Origin: CBDBZL01 sp031399025
Lineage (GTDB): Bacteria > Pseudomonadota > Alphaproteobacteria > Sphingomonadales > Sphingomonadaceae
Direction of reading: 5' to 3'
DNA length: 64,000 nucleotides
Assembly: GCA_031399025.1 (NCBI GenBank)
Contig: JANNOJ010000015.1
Location: 1-64,000 of the forward strand
Shown here in pieces: positions 40,099 through 48,593 of the stretch. The position numbers were made by a program, and so were the translations under genes. A model generated the notes under the pieces. That model saw only the letters and a program-made list of their open reading frames with translations, made no database searches and was not told the origin of the DNA. Position 1 is the first letter of the stretch. Every line of letters begins with the position of its first letter.

Positions 40099-42698
40099 CA
40101 GTCGAGCGGATTGGGCGTGGCGTACTGTCCGGCACCGGGGCTTTCGCCGGCCGCGTTCACCGCGACCACCTCGAAGTGATAGGTGGTGCCGTTGGTGAGC
40201 GTACGAAAGTTGTGCTGCGTGCCCGGGCCGACCTCGACCGTCGTGTCCCACTCTCCGGGCGCGAGGCCGATGCGTGCGCGATAGCCGGTCGCGCCAGGGA
40301 CCTCGCTCCAGCGGAGCAGCACCGCCTTGTCGGACGCGGCCGGCACGAACAGCCTGGGCGCGGGCGGGGGCTTGGTGGCCGCATCCACCGGCGGGGCCGA
40401 TACGATCGGTACCTGCGGAGCGATTGCGGTGACGGCGAAATTGTCGAAGCCGCCGAGGTTCCACCCGGTGCCAACGCCCGCCATGCCCGCAGGCCAGCGC
40501 GGGTCGTCTATGGCTGCGACCTGCCGGCCATCGACGGTGGCGGTGATCCGGTCGCCGTGCATCGCGAGCTCGAGCCGTCGCCAGCGGCCGCGTCCCGGCC
40601 CGACGGTCCCCTGCGCGAGCACGCCGTCCTTGACCGCGTGGAGCAATTCCCATCGGCCATCATCGTGAACCCGAAGCTGATAGCCGTTGACCGCCCCTTC
40701 GGACGAAACCTTGATGACCCGGCCGAGCACGCTCGCCCAGCCGGCATCGTCGAGCCGCGCGTCGGCGGCAACGCGATAGTCGCGCCATTTCGAGCTGCCG
40801 GTGATGGTCGGCGCCCCCATCTCGACCATCGTGCGCCAATAAGTCCAGCCGATGGGGATGGTTGCGGTCTGTTGATTGAGGCAGCGGCCGGGGCGGCCGC
40901 CCGCGCATGGTCCAACCTCGAACGCACCGTTGAGGTCGGCGAACCAGCGCCGTGCCTGGCCCGGCTCACCATCGTCGAAGCCGTCGGCGAACGGCGCGGG
41001 GAAAGCCTGGTCCGGGGGCGATGCCGGCGTGGCTTTGCCGCCGCCGGCAAGCGTCGTCAGCGTGTAGACGGCGTTGGCGTCCGCGGTGAACTCGAGGCGC
41101 CCGGCGCCGGGCTGGAGGATCGCCACCCGCTCGAACCAGCTGGTCGGCGTCGAGCGCCAGACGTGCACGGGCCGCTCGCCGAACTCGGGTACGACGGTCA
41201 ACGCGAAGGGCTGGGGAGCGGTCGCCGACAACGTCTCGACCACCATCGTCCACTCGCGGCCGTCGGTGAGCACAACATGGCTGCCGCCGCCCGGCATCAG
41301 TCGGCTTGCGGCGTCGAGGTAGCGCCAGCCGGGCCGGGTGAACTGGGTGGTGTGCGCGACTACCCACAGCGGCGACTTCACCTCGAAATGGCCCGACCAC
41401 GGGCGATCCGCGCGCATCAGCCCGGCATAAGGCAGTTCGAGTGTATCATAATAGGACGAGATCAAATTCCAGATGTTGGTCGAGGTCATCCGCCCTTGCA
41501 CGTAGTTGCGGTTCAACAGCTCGGCCAGCGGCGGGGACTGCTCGCCGCTCACTCCCCAGGCATCCCCCCATGGCCCGTCCTCGGTGGCCCACAGCGGTTT
41601 GCCCCATCTGGCGGCGAATTCGCGCGCGCGCTCCGCGCTGCCGAGCCGCGCACCAACGCCGAAACGGGGGTAGTGGGTGGCGATGATCGCCGTGGCCGCG
41701 AGCATCTCTGGGTCGTTTGCCAAGGCATCGACGATCGTCCAATCGTTCACCAGGTCGTCGGCCGCGATCCGCGTGCGCTGAAGCCCCGCTTGGTCGAGCG
41801 CGGCCCGCAGGGTCTTGATGAAGTTGCGATCGATCTGCGTTTCGTTCCACAGGCCGAGATTGTCGATGTGCAGACCGTGCTCGCGCTTGGCCCCCAGCAC
41901 CCAGCGCACGAGATAGTCGGCGGCGGCGGGCGAGGCCGGATTGCCGACCCAAGCAGGAAAGTTCCAGGCCAGCGCGCTCAGCACGATATCGGGATTGCGC
42001 TTGACCGCCTCCTTCATCAGCCACCACTGGTAACCCCGGTGATAGTTCTCGTCGGCCGCCGCGCCCAGGTCATTGCGCGCGGCCCCGATGGACCCGGCGT
42101 CACGGTCGCTCGCCGCTGCGTGCGGCTGGAGCGAGGCGCCGGCGGGTGGCCCTCGCATATGCGTCGGCTCGGCCCCCTCGGTCGAGTTGCCGTCGGCACC
42201 GATCTCGACCTTCATCGCCTGGAGCGCCGCGCCCCGCTCGGGCGCGAACAGCAGATCGAGGATCTGGCTGCGCTGCGGTTCCGGATAGTCGATCAGCAGG
42301 CGCGAGGTGGCGCCGCCCCCGCTGGTCGCCCCGATCCCGTCGAAGCGCGCCCCGGGGCCGGCCGGATCGACGCGGATCGCGATCGGTGCACCCGGAACGG
42401 TGCGCATGGTGGCCGGATCGGCCCCCTGGGTGGCATTACCGTCGCCGCGGATCTCGCCCTCGAGCTGCGGGAGAGCCGCGCCATGCCCCGGCCGGAGCAG
42501 CAGATCGGCCGGCTGGCTGCGCCGCGGATCCGGATAATCAATCCGCAACCGCGCGGTAGCGCTCGGGCTGCGGTCGCCTACGCCGTCGATTTGCCGATCA
42601 GGGCCGAGGCCGCTGGCGATGGCGGGCGGTCTGGGCGCCGCCGCGGCGAGACACGCCGGGAGCACAGAGGCCAGACAGATACAAAGCGCACGGCGCAT
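40098..42698 (-). CDS. GH59 galactosidase (galactocerebrosidase family) with duplicated N-terminal segment and FN3 domain
   Basis: 866 aa from ATG 42698. An N-terminal signal (CICLASVLPAC, possibly a lipobox) leads into the GH59 catalytic domain: FDGIGATSGGGATSRLLIDY, RSQILDLLF, GADGNSTEGAEPTHM, LGLWNETQID (acid/base Glu286) and LWATEDGPWG (nucleophile Glu373). A lectin-like beta-sandwich (about 570-760) and a fibronectin type III domain (about 775-866) follow. Residues about 36-99 are a diverged copy of 118-182, the first strand and loop of the barrel. The family removes beta-galactose from glycolipids or glycans. Probably periplasmic or outer-membrane-bound. Confidence 0.83.
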   Translation of the reverse strand: MRRALCICLASVLPACLAAAAPRPPAIASGLGPDRQIDGVGDRSPSATARLRIDYPDPRRSQPADLLLRPGHGAALPQLEGEIRGDGNATQGADPATMRTVPGAPIAIRVDPAGPGARFDGIGATSGGGATSRLLIDYPEPQRSQILDLLFAPERGAALQAMKVEIGADGNSTEGAEPTHMRGPPAGASLQPHAAASDRDAGSIGAARNDLGAAADENYHRGYQWWLMKEAVKRNPDIVLSALAWNFPAWVGNPASPAAADYLVRWVLGAKREHGLHIDNLGLWNETQIDRNFIKTLRAALDQAGLQRTRIAADDLVNDWTIVDALANDPEMLAATAIIATHYPRFGVGARLGSAERAREFAARWGKPLWATEDGPWGDAWGVSGEQSPPLAELLNRNYVQGRMTSTNIWNLISSYYDTLELPYAGLMRADRPWSGHFEVKSPLWVVAHTTQFTRPGWRYLDAASRLMPGGGSHVVLTDGREWTMVVETLSATAPQPFALTVVPEFGERPVHVWRSTPTSWFERVAILQPGAGRLEFTADANAVYTLTTLAGGGKATPASPPDQAFPAPFADGFDDGEPGQARRWFADLNGAFEVGPCAGGRPGRCLNQQTATIPIGWTYWRTMVEMGAPTITGSSKWRDYRVAADARLDDAGWASVLGRVIKVSSEGAVNGYQLRVHDDGRWELLHAVKDGVLAQGTVGPGRGRWRRLELAMHGDRITATVDGRQVAAIDDPRWPAGMAGVGTGWNLGGFDNFAVTAIAPQVPIVSAPPVDAATKPPPAPRLFVPAASDKAVLLRWSEVPGATGYRARIGLAPGEWDTTVEVGPGTQHNFRTLTNGTTYHFEVVAVNAAGESPGAGQYATPNPLD

Positions 42699-42728
42699 CG
42701 CGGTCCTCGTTGCCCGGCAAAATGAGGA

Positions 42729-42775
42729 GTGTACACACGCAAGTTTCTGAGACAAGTGTTTCGACATTTAAGTCG
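42729..42775. promoter_or_regulatory. Palindromes in the GH59-GH35 divergent gap
   Basis: The 122-bp gap 42699-42820 contains the perfect palindrome GTGTACAC (42729-42736) and CGAC-ATTTAA-GTCG (42762-42775), 4-bp arms with an AT-rich centre, in the most AT-rich part of the gap. They are candidate sites for a shared regulator of the two glycosidase genes (inference); a GGGGAGA ribosome-binding site precedes the GH35 start. Confidence 0.35.
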
Positions 42776-42820
42776 GAATGGTGGCGTGGCCGTGGCGGAA
42801 GTTGGTGCGGGGAGATACGA

Positions 42821-45670
42821 ATGAAAACGACACGGCGAGAGCTGATCGGCGGGGCAGCCGCGTTGGGGCTCGTCGTGGGCGGGGTGTGGCCGGCCCGCGG
42901 GGCGGCACCTCGGACGCTTGCTCTTACGCCGCGCGCGTTCGTGATCGACGGCCAACCCATCACGCTCATCCTGGGCGCAATCGACTATTTTCGCGTGCCT
43001 CCGGCGCTGTGGCGCGACCGGCTGCTGCGCGCCAAGCGCGCTGGCGTGAACGCGGTTGCCACCTATGTCGCCTGGAACGTGCACGAGCCGACCAATGGGC
43101 GATTTACCTTCGAGGGCGACGCCGACCTGGGGCTCTTCCTCGACATCGCGCACGAATTGGGGATGTTCGCGTTCCCCCGGGTGGGACCGTTCATCTGCGC
43201 GGAGTGGGAGGGCGGCGGCCATCCCGGCTGGCTGTCCGCGCTCGGGGAGACGGAATTGCGCGCCGCGCATCCGCCCACGCTGGCGCTGGTGCGGCGGTAC
43301 TTCGAACGGCTGAGCGCCGTGCTCGCCCCGCGCCAGCTCGACCGCGGCGGTCCGATCGTGATGATCCAGCAAGAGAACGAGTTTTTCTTTGTCGGCCGTC
43401 CGGGCACCAAGGAATATCAAGCTACTCTGGTGCGCTACCTGCGCGAGTTCGGCATCACGGTTCCGATTACCGACTGCAACGGGCTGCGCCCCGACACGCG
43501 CGTCGAGGGATCGATGGCGACGCTGAACGGGGGCGGCGAGGCGAACGTGCGGGCGCTCCAGGCCTACCAGCCCGACCGGCCGGCGATCGTCAGCGAGCTC
43601 TACACCGACTACATCACCATGTGGGGCTGGCCAGCCAATTCGTACCCGACCACAGGTCATGTTCACCATCAGGCGTTCGAGACGGTCGCGGCGGGCGGCA
43701 TGCCGGCATATTTCATGTTCCACGGCGGCACCAATTTCGGCTTCACTGCAAGCAACAGCTGGAAATCGGACCAGAGCTTCGTCACCACCCGCTATTACCC
43801 GCGCGCGCCGATCGCCGAGGGCGGGGCGCTCAACCCGACCTATTTCGCCCTGAAAGCCGTCCACCAGCCGCTGCGCGCGGCCGAGCGGTTCCTGACCGCG
43901 GCGCAGCCGGCGGACCTGCCGACCGCGATCGCCGGGCCGGTCCGCGCGAACGCGATGCAATGCCCGCAGGGGCTGCTGATCTTCGTCCAGCCGCGCACGC
44001 CCGAACGCGTCGGGCACGTGTTCCACACCGACAACCGCTCGGGGCCGCTCATCCAATTGGAGGAGCAGTGGCCGATGGTCGAGGAGGCGGCACTGGCGGG
44101 GACCATCCGCCTGCCGACGGGCGCAGTCGTCGAGCTGGCCGAACCGTCGTCGACGCCCTCGGTGCTGCCATGGGCGCTCGAGATCGATCCCGGCCGGCGG
44201 ATCGACTGGAGCAATGCGACGCTGATCGGCCTTGCCGGCAGCGCCGCGCGCCGCGTGGTGATCCTGCGCGGCGCGGCGGGGCGGCAGGGGGTCATATCGA
44301 TAAGCGGACGTGAGGCCGCCTTCACCTTCGCCGACGCGCCGGTGCGGCTGGAGGTGGGCGGTGTTGCCGTGATCGGTCTGGACGAGGGCGCGGCGGCGCG
44401 GACCTGGTTCGCCGACGGGCGCACGCTGATCGGCCCTGCTTATGTGGGCGAGGCACGGGGCGAGGCTCACGAGTGCTGGCTCGACGGCGACAGCGCCGCG
44501 CTGACGACCGTCTCGAGCGCCGGCGAGATCGCGACCCGCACGCTGGCGCCCGCCGCGATTGCCAGCGCGCGGGTGGCGTTGTCCAACTGGTCGGCGCGGT
44601 CGCTGCCTGAAATCGGCGCGGCGGAGGGCTGGGAGCCGCTGCCCGGTCCGCGCTCGCTCGAAACGCTGGGGGTGCTTCATGGATATGCGTGGTATCGGGC
44701 CCGCGCCACGTCACCTACGGCGCGGCGTGCGGGCCTATTCTTTACCGCTGCCGCCGATCGGCTGACCGTGTTCATCAACGGCACCCGGGCGGGCGTGTGG
44801 GGGCGCGGCCCGGGCGCGGAACGCGACGCTCTGCCCGTCGAGCTGCGCGCCGGGAGCAACGACATCGTGCTCCTTGCCGACAACATGGGCCGGCGGTCAG
44901 AGGGGGCGCTGCCCGATTCCAAAGGTGTGCTTGGTCCCGCCTATCTCGATGCGGTTGTGCGCCCGTTGCCCATCGCGTCGATGATGATTGTGGACGCCAT
45001 GCCTACCCAGTCGTGGCGCGCGCAGACCTACCGTCACTACTACAGGGAGGCGCCGATCGTGCGCGCCCGCTGGAGCTTGGAGGCCGGGGCGGGGGAGGGT
45101 CTGACGCTCTCGCTGCGGTGGCTGCCGCAGTTCGCATGGGTGATGGTGAACGGCCGCGTGGTGGCCGAGCATCCGGGCGACCTTGCGTTGGCGGACGGCA
45201 GCGCATTTGGCTCGGTGGTGCTCGATGAATATCTGACGGGTGGTGCGGTGACGCTCGACCTAGTGCTGATGGGCACGCCGGTTGGAGATCTGGCGGACCA
45301 CGTCAAGCTGATCGCCTATCCGCGCGACAAGCTGTTGACCGGTTGGGCGTGGCGGCGATGGGCAGACCCGGTCCATGCCGGCACGCCCACGAAGGGCGAT
45401 CCGTGTTGGTGGTCGACGAGCTTCGACCGGCCCGCGACGCCGGGGCCCTTCTTCCTGGTGACGGCGGGGCTGAGCAAAGGGCAAGCCTGGCTGAACGGCC
45501 GCGCGCTCGGCCGCTATTGGGAGATCGGGCCGCAACGCACGCTCTATCTGCCCGAGCCCTGGCTTACCCAGCGCAACCGGCTCGAGATCCTGGATGAGGA
45601 GGGGGCGAACCCACGCGGGCTGGAGGTGGTGCGCGACGTGAGCGTGCCGTCGGCCATGATTGTCGCGTGA
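42821..45670 (+). CDS. GH35 beta-galactosidase, Tat-exported
   Basis: 949 aa from ATG 42821. The N-terminus MKTTRRELIGGAAALGL is a twin-arginine signal with cleavage near ARGAA, so a folded enzyme is exported to the periplasm. The GH35 barrel shows GAIDYFRVP, TYVAWNVHEP, PFICAEWEGGG, MIQQENEF (acid/base Glu187) and IVSELYTDY (nucleophile Glu259), followed by beta-sandwich domains ending in TAGLSKGQAWLNGRALGRYW. It removes terminal beta-galactosyl residues. The frame is open to 42710 but that part has no signal character. Divergent from GH59; downstream DNA is IS debris. Confidence 0.9.
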   Translation: MKTTRRELIGGAAALGLVVGGVWPARGAAPRTLALTPRAFVIDGQPITLILGAIDYFRVPPALWRDRLLRAKRAGVNAVATYVAWNVHEPTNGRFTFEGDADLGLFLDIAHELGMFAFPRVGPFICAEWEGGGHPGWLSALGETELRAAHPPTLALVRRYFERLSAVLAPRQLDRGGPIVMIQQENEFFFVGRPGTKEYQATLVRYLREFGITVPITDCNGLRPDTRVEGSMATLNGGGEANVRALQAYQPDRPAIVSELYTDYITMWGWPANSYPTTGHVHHQAFETVAAGGMPAYFMFHGGTNFGFTASNSWKSDQSFVTTRYYPRAPIAEGGALNPTYFALKAVHQPLRAAERFLTAAQPADLPTAIAGPVRANAMQCPQGLLIFVQPRTPERVGHVFHTDNRSGPLIQLEEQWPMVEEAALAGTIRLPTGAVVELAEPSSTPSVLPWALEIDPGRRIDWSNATLIGLAGSAARRVVILRGAAGRQGVISISGREAAFTFADAPVRLEVGGVAVIGLDEGAAARTWFADGRTLIGPAYVGEARGEAHECWLDGDSAALTTVSSAGEIATRTLAPAAIASARVALSNWSARSLPEIGAAEGWEPLPGPRSLETLGVLHGYAWYRARATSPTARRAGLFFTAAADRLTVFINGTRAGVWGRGPGAERDALPVELRAGSNDIVLLADNMGRRSEGALPDSKGVLGPAYLDAVVRPLPIASMMIVDAMPTQSWRAQTYRHYYREAPIVRARWSLEAGAGEGLTLSLRWLPQFAWVMVNGRVVAEHPGDLALADGSAFGSVVLDEYLTGGAVTLDLVLMGTPVGDLADHVKLIAYPRDKLLTGWAWRRWADPVHAGTPTKGDPCWWSTSFDRPATPGPFFLVTAGLSKGQAWLNGRALGRYWEIGPQRTLYLPEPWLTQRNRLEILDEEGANPRGLEVVRDVSVPSAMIVA

Positions 45671-46869
45671 TCCGCGCCGGGCCGGTCGGGTTTCTCGCGC
45701 CGCGCACATGAGTGAAGCGCCGCCGACGCCCCGCGCGGAGGCGGTCGACGCGGCGATCAAGGTGAAGTTCGCCCGCCTTGCGGCGGCGTAGTATTGCGCG
45801 GGCGCGGTGGTGTTGTTCAGCATAGCAAAGGTCGCAATGCTAGATGGTGGGCGAGGGTGCGAATACAGCCTGGAAGACGGGCAATCTGATCCGATACTTC
45901 CGCCACACGCACGTCCTCAGCACCGCAAGGGCAGAACCCCCTACGGAATGTGCAGATGCTAGCGTGAGTTGATGACGGCTGCGGCGAGCTGGATGATGGC
46001 GCTGAACCTGTGGCCGGTGCGGTCGGCGGGCATGGCGCTGCGGGCGAACTGTGCGGGCTTGCACCAGGACGCCGTGGGCAGGTGGCTCGATCCCGGCCGT
46101 GCCGGAGCGATGACCCGGCAGCAGTCTGACGCACGCCGTTGCCGAGCGCATCGGCGAGCGCCAGGATCTGGCGCGTCATGCCACCCTTGGACTTGCCTGC
46201 GGCCCGGCTCCGAGTTCCCCTGTTGCGCCCTGTGCATGATGGCGAACCTTGACGATCGTGGCGCCCGCCATGGCTTAGCCCATGTCCGGCTCGGCCGAGC
46301 AGGCCTTGAAAAGGCTCACGAGAGCGACGGCTTTGCGCCGGTCGCCGTCGCGTCGGCGGGCCGTGCTGCCATTGTCGAACATCGCCGCCGGGCGCGCCCC
46401 GGGGCGGCCGGTCCGCGCGATCCACACAATCGCCTCGGGAAACGGCGGTTGTCACTCGCGCTGGGTATCGGCCGGTACGGCGCGTTCCATCCGCAGCGTG
46501 AATCACCTCACGCCCTCATGAAGCCTAGGTCCCGACACAGCCTAGGGCGGCGCGCGCAGAGCGAAAGCAGCCGGTACGTAGTGCCTTTGCCTACATGCCG
46601 CTCGCGGCGGCTTTCCCTCGATCCGACCAGGCCGGGCTCCAGGATCATTTTTCGGGGTGATCGCCGGGTGGGAGATCTATCCGACACCTTGATCACGGCC
46701 ACTGCCATTCAGATCGGTCACCCCCCCCTCATGCCCCGACCGATATTCCGCCCGTCGGTCTGGCCTGAACGGCGGATTGGGGTAGGAGAGGACGGCGAGC
46801 AACTGCCGGTTGGTCAGCAACCGGCGACGGCGGCGCGACCGCCCTGGGAACACCTTCTCGCGCGCAGCC
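45671..46869. other. 1.2-kb gene-poor stretch with insertion-sequence debris
   Basis: Between the GH35 gene and the LuxR-type gene nothing intact is seen. 45671-45958 holds only short frames (for example 27 codons from ATG 45708). 45959-46500 is an IS5-type transposase remnant (separate entry). 46501-46869 gives short protein-like pieces on the minus strand such as LLTNRQLLAVLSYPNPP that I cannot assign; they may be further mobile-element debris. Confidence 0.5.
45959..46500 (-). pseudogene. IS5-family transposase remnant with frameshifts and an internal stop
   Basis: Reading the minus strand across frames gives, in order, SDNRRFPEAIVWIARTGRP, LVSLFKACSAEPDMG-stop-AMAGATIVKV, HHAQGATG, GKSKGGMTRQILALADALGN, VRLLPGHRSGTAGIEPPA, and finally DRTGHRFSAIIQLAAAVIN followed by SR and a TAG at 45959. 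This is the order of an IS5/IS427-type transposase through to its usual C-terminus. At least two frameshifts and one stop separate the parts, and much of the catalytic region between the two halves is missing. Confidence 0.78.
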
Positions 46870-47631
46870 TCAGGCAGCGCGGGGCAGGGCGCGGGGGGCC
46901 GCGGCCGAAGCCCGGCCGGCGGTTCCGGCAAGCAGGCGGAGGGGCATCGCGGCGGCGCTCCCCTGCCCGGCCAGCGGAGAAAAAGCGGTGGATTGCAGCC
47001 CGGCGATGCATTGCAGCCTGACTGCCTCGGCCGAATGCGTCACGCCCAGCTTGTCCATCATGTTGGCGCGGTGGATCTCAACCGTGCGCGGGCTGATGTC
47101 GAGCGCGCGGGCGATGAGCTTGTTGGAATAGCCTTCCGCCAGCCAGTCGAGCACTTGGCGTTCGCGGCGGCTGAGGGTGGCGATGCTCCGCTGCGCTTCC
47201 ACCATGCTGCGTCGTCCGCTGATCTGCCGCTCGGCCCCGCCGTCTATCTTGTTCACCATGCGGGCAAGGTCGTCAGGGGCCAACGGCAGCGACAGGAAGT
47301 CGAGCGCGCCTTCCTCCACGGCGCGGACCACGTCCTGCACGCCGGGTGCATCGGCGACCGCCACCACCGGCAGCCAGATCCCCGCAGTGCCCAGGCGCCC
47401 GATCACCAGGCCGATGCCGCTGCCCAGCAGTTCACCGCCGACCAGAACCACCCCTGCCCCGATCGGCCGAGCGACCAGTTCGACCAGGTCTGCGTAGACT
47501 TCGGCATGGCAGCCATATGCGAATGCGGCGCGCGCCTGCTCGGCGCGCGAGCGGCTGGTGCCGCCGACGATGTGGAGGGTGGGTTGCATTTCCATGAGCG
47601 CAAGACTGCTGCTGCCCACTGCTTCGCTCAT
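46870..47631 (-). CDS. LuxR/FixJ-type regulator with degenerate receiver domain
   Basis: 253 aa from ATG 47631 (TTG 47637 is in frame). The C-terminal LuxR helix-turn-helix is intact at about 151-205: ATLSRRERQVLDWLAEGYSN, ARALDISPRTVEIHRANMMD. The N-terminal part (about 17-130) has the pattern of a response-regulator receiver (AVEEGALDFLSLPLAPDDL matches its end), but the acidic pocket is replaced by IVGG and the phospho-acceptor position reads VVLVGGELL, with Gly where Asp is expected. Phosphorylation-independent control is likely. A Gly/Ala/Arg-rich tail follows. No kinase gene is nearby. Confidence 0.8.
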   Translation of the reverse strand: MSEAVGSSSLALMEMQPTLHIVGGTSRSRAEQARAAFAYGCHAEVYADLVELVARPIGAGVVLVGGELLGSGIGLVIGRLGTAGIWLPVVAVADAPGVQDVVRAVEEGALDFLSLPLAPDDLARMVNKIDGGAERQISGRRSMVEAQRSIATLSRRERQVLDWLAEGYSNKLIARALDISPRTVEIHRANMMDKLGVTHSAEAVRLQCIAGLQSTAFSPLAGQGSAAAMPLRLLAGTAGRASAAAPRALPRAA

Positions 47632-47846
47632 GTCCAACTGCCCCGGTTTCCGAGCCTTTCAACCGGCCCTTGGAACCTTATGGCGGCAATTTCCTGCCGA
47701 TTGGTTAATATCGGAGTGCATTTAACCTGCGTACCATTTCGCTCCGGGCAAGCCCTTAGGGATCGTTTACTCGCCCTTTACCAGTTCCCCCCAATAGAGG
47801 GCTCGCCGAATCACAGCCAGCGGGTGGGCAAAGGACTGCAGGCAAC

Positions 47847-48593
47847 TTACCGGGAGGGTTGATAGAAGCTGTAATCGGGCAGCGAATGGAAAGCGGTCCG
47901 CAACGCCTCGCTCCAGCTGGACGAGATGGCGACGTAATAGGGATCGGACTGCTCGATCCGGCGCTCGTGCAGCGCCTTGAAGCCATCGCGCTCGATGACC
48001 AGGAGGTCGAGCGGCAGGCCGACCGACAAATTCGCCTTGAGGGTGGAGTCGAAACTGACCATCAGCAGCTTGACCGCATCCTCGAAGCTCATTCCCCGGT
48101 CGTAACCGCGGATGATGATCGGGCGGCCATATTTGGTCTCGCCGATCTGGAAGAACGGGGTGTCGAAGCTCGCCTCGATGAAATTGCCTTCGGGATAAAT
48201 GAGGAACAGGCGCGGCTGCATTCCCTTGATCTGGCCGGCCAGGATGATCGAGGCGGTGAAGCGCGAGGAGCCCGACTTGTTTTCCGCCTGGGTGCCGCGG
48301 ACGGTCTCGCGCAGCAGCTTGCCGGCTTCGGAGGCAGCCTGGAACATGGTCGGCAGACCGAGCAGCGAATTCTGCCGATCGTCGGGCGTCTTGGTGCGTT
48401 CCTCGAGCCGGCTGATCACCGCCTGAGTGGTGGCAAGGTTGCCAGCGGTCATCAGCGAGATGATCCGCTCGCCCGGCACCGTCCAGTGGAACATTTTGCG
48501 GAATACCGAGATGTTGTCGACGCCCGAATTGGTCCGGGTGTCGCTCATCAGTACCAGGCCCTTGTCGAGCAATAATCCCACGCAATAGGTCAT
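47847..48593 (-). CDS. Anbu-type proteasome-like peptidase (ancestral beta subunit)
   Basis: 248 aa. Starts MTYCVGLLLDKGLVLMSDTR, so Met removal exposes Thr2 as the expected Ntn nucleophile; no propeptide. NISVFRKMFHW, SLMTAGNLATTQAVISRLEE and GETKYGRPIIIRGYD are typical of Anbu, which forms open helical rings rather than a closed barrel. The activity in vivo is not settled. It belongs with the transglutaminase-like, alpha-E and ATP-grasp genes at 49538-52789 on the same strand, but 0.9 kb of unusual DNA lies between. Confidence 0.87.
   Translation of the reverse strand: MTYCVGLLLDKGLVLMSDTRTNSGVDNISVFRKMFHWTVPGERIISLMTAGNLATTQAVISRLEERTKTPDDRQNSLLGLPTMFQAASEAGKLLRETVRGTQAENKSGSSRFTASIILAGQIKGMQPRLFLIYPEGNFIEASFDTPFFQIGETKYGRPIIIRGYDRGMSFEDAVKLLMVSFDSTLKANLSVGLPLDLLVIERDGFKALHERRIEQSDPYYVAISSSWSEALRTAFHSLPDYSFYQPSR

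Noticed and set aside
20086..46500. Composite transposon made of two identical IS copies
   Set aside because: The two IS5-type remnants are on opposite strands, differ in conserved peptides and lack visible terminal repeats, so they are not a matched pair.
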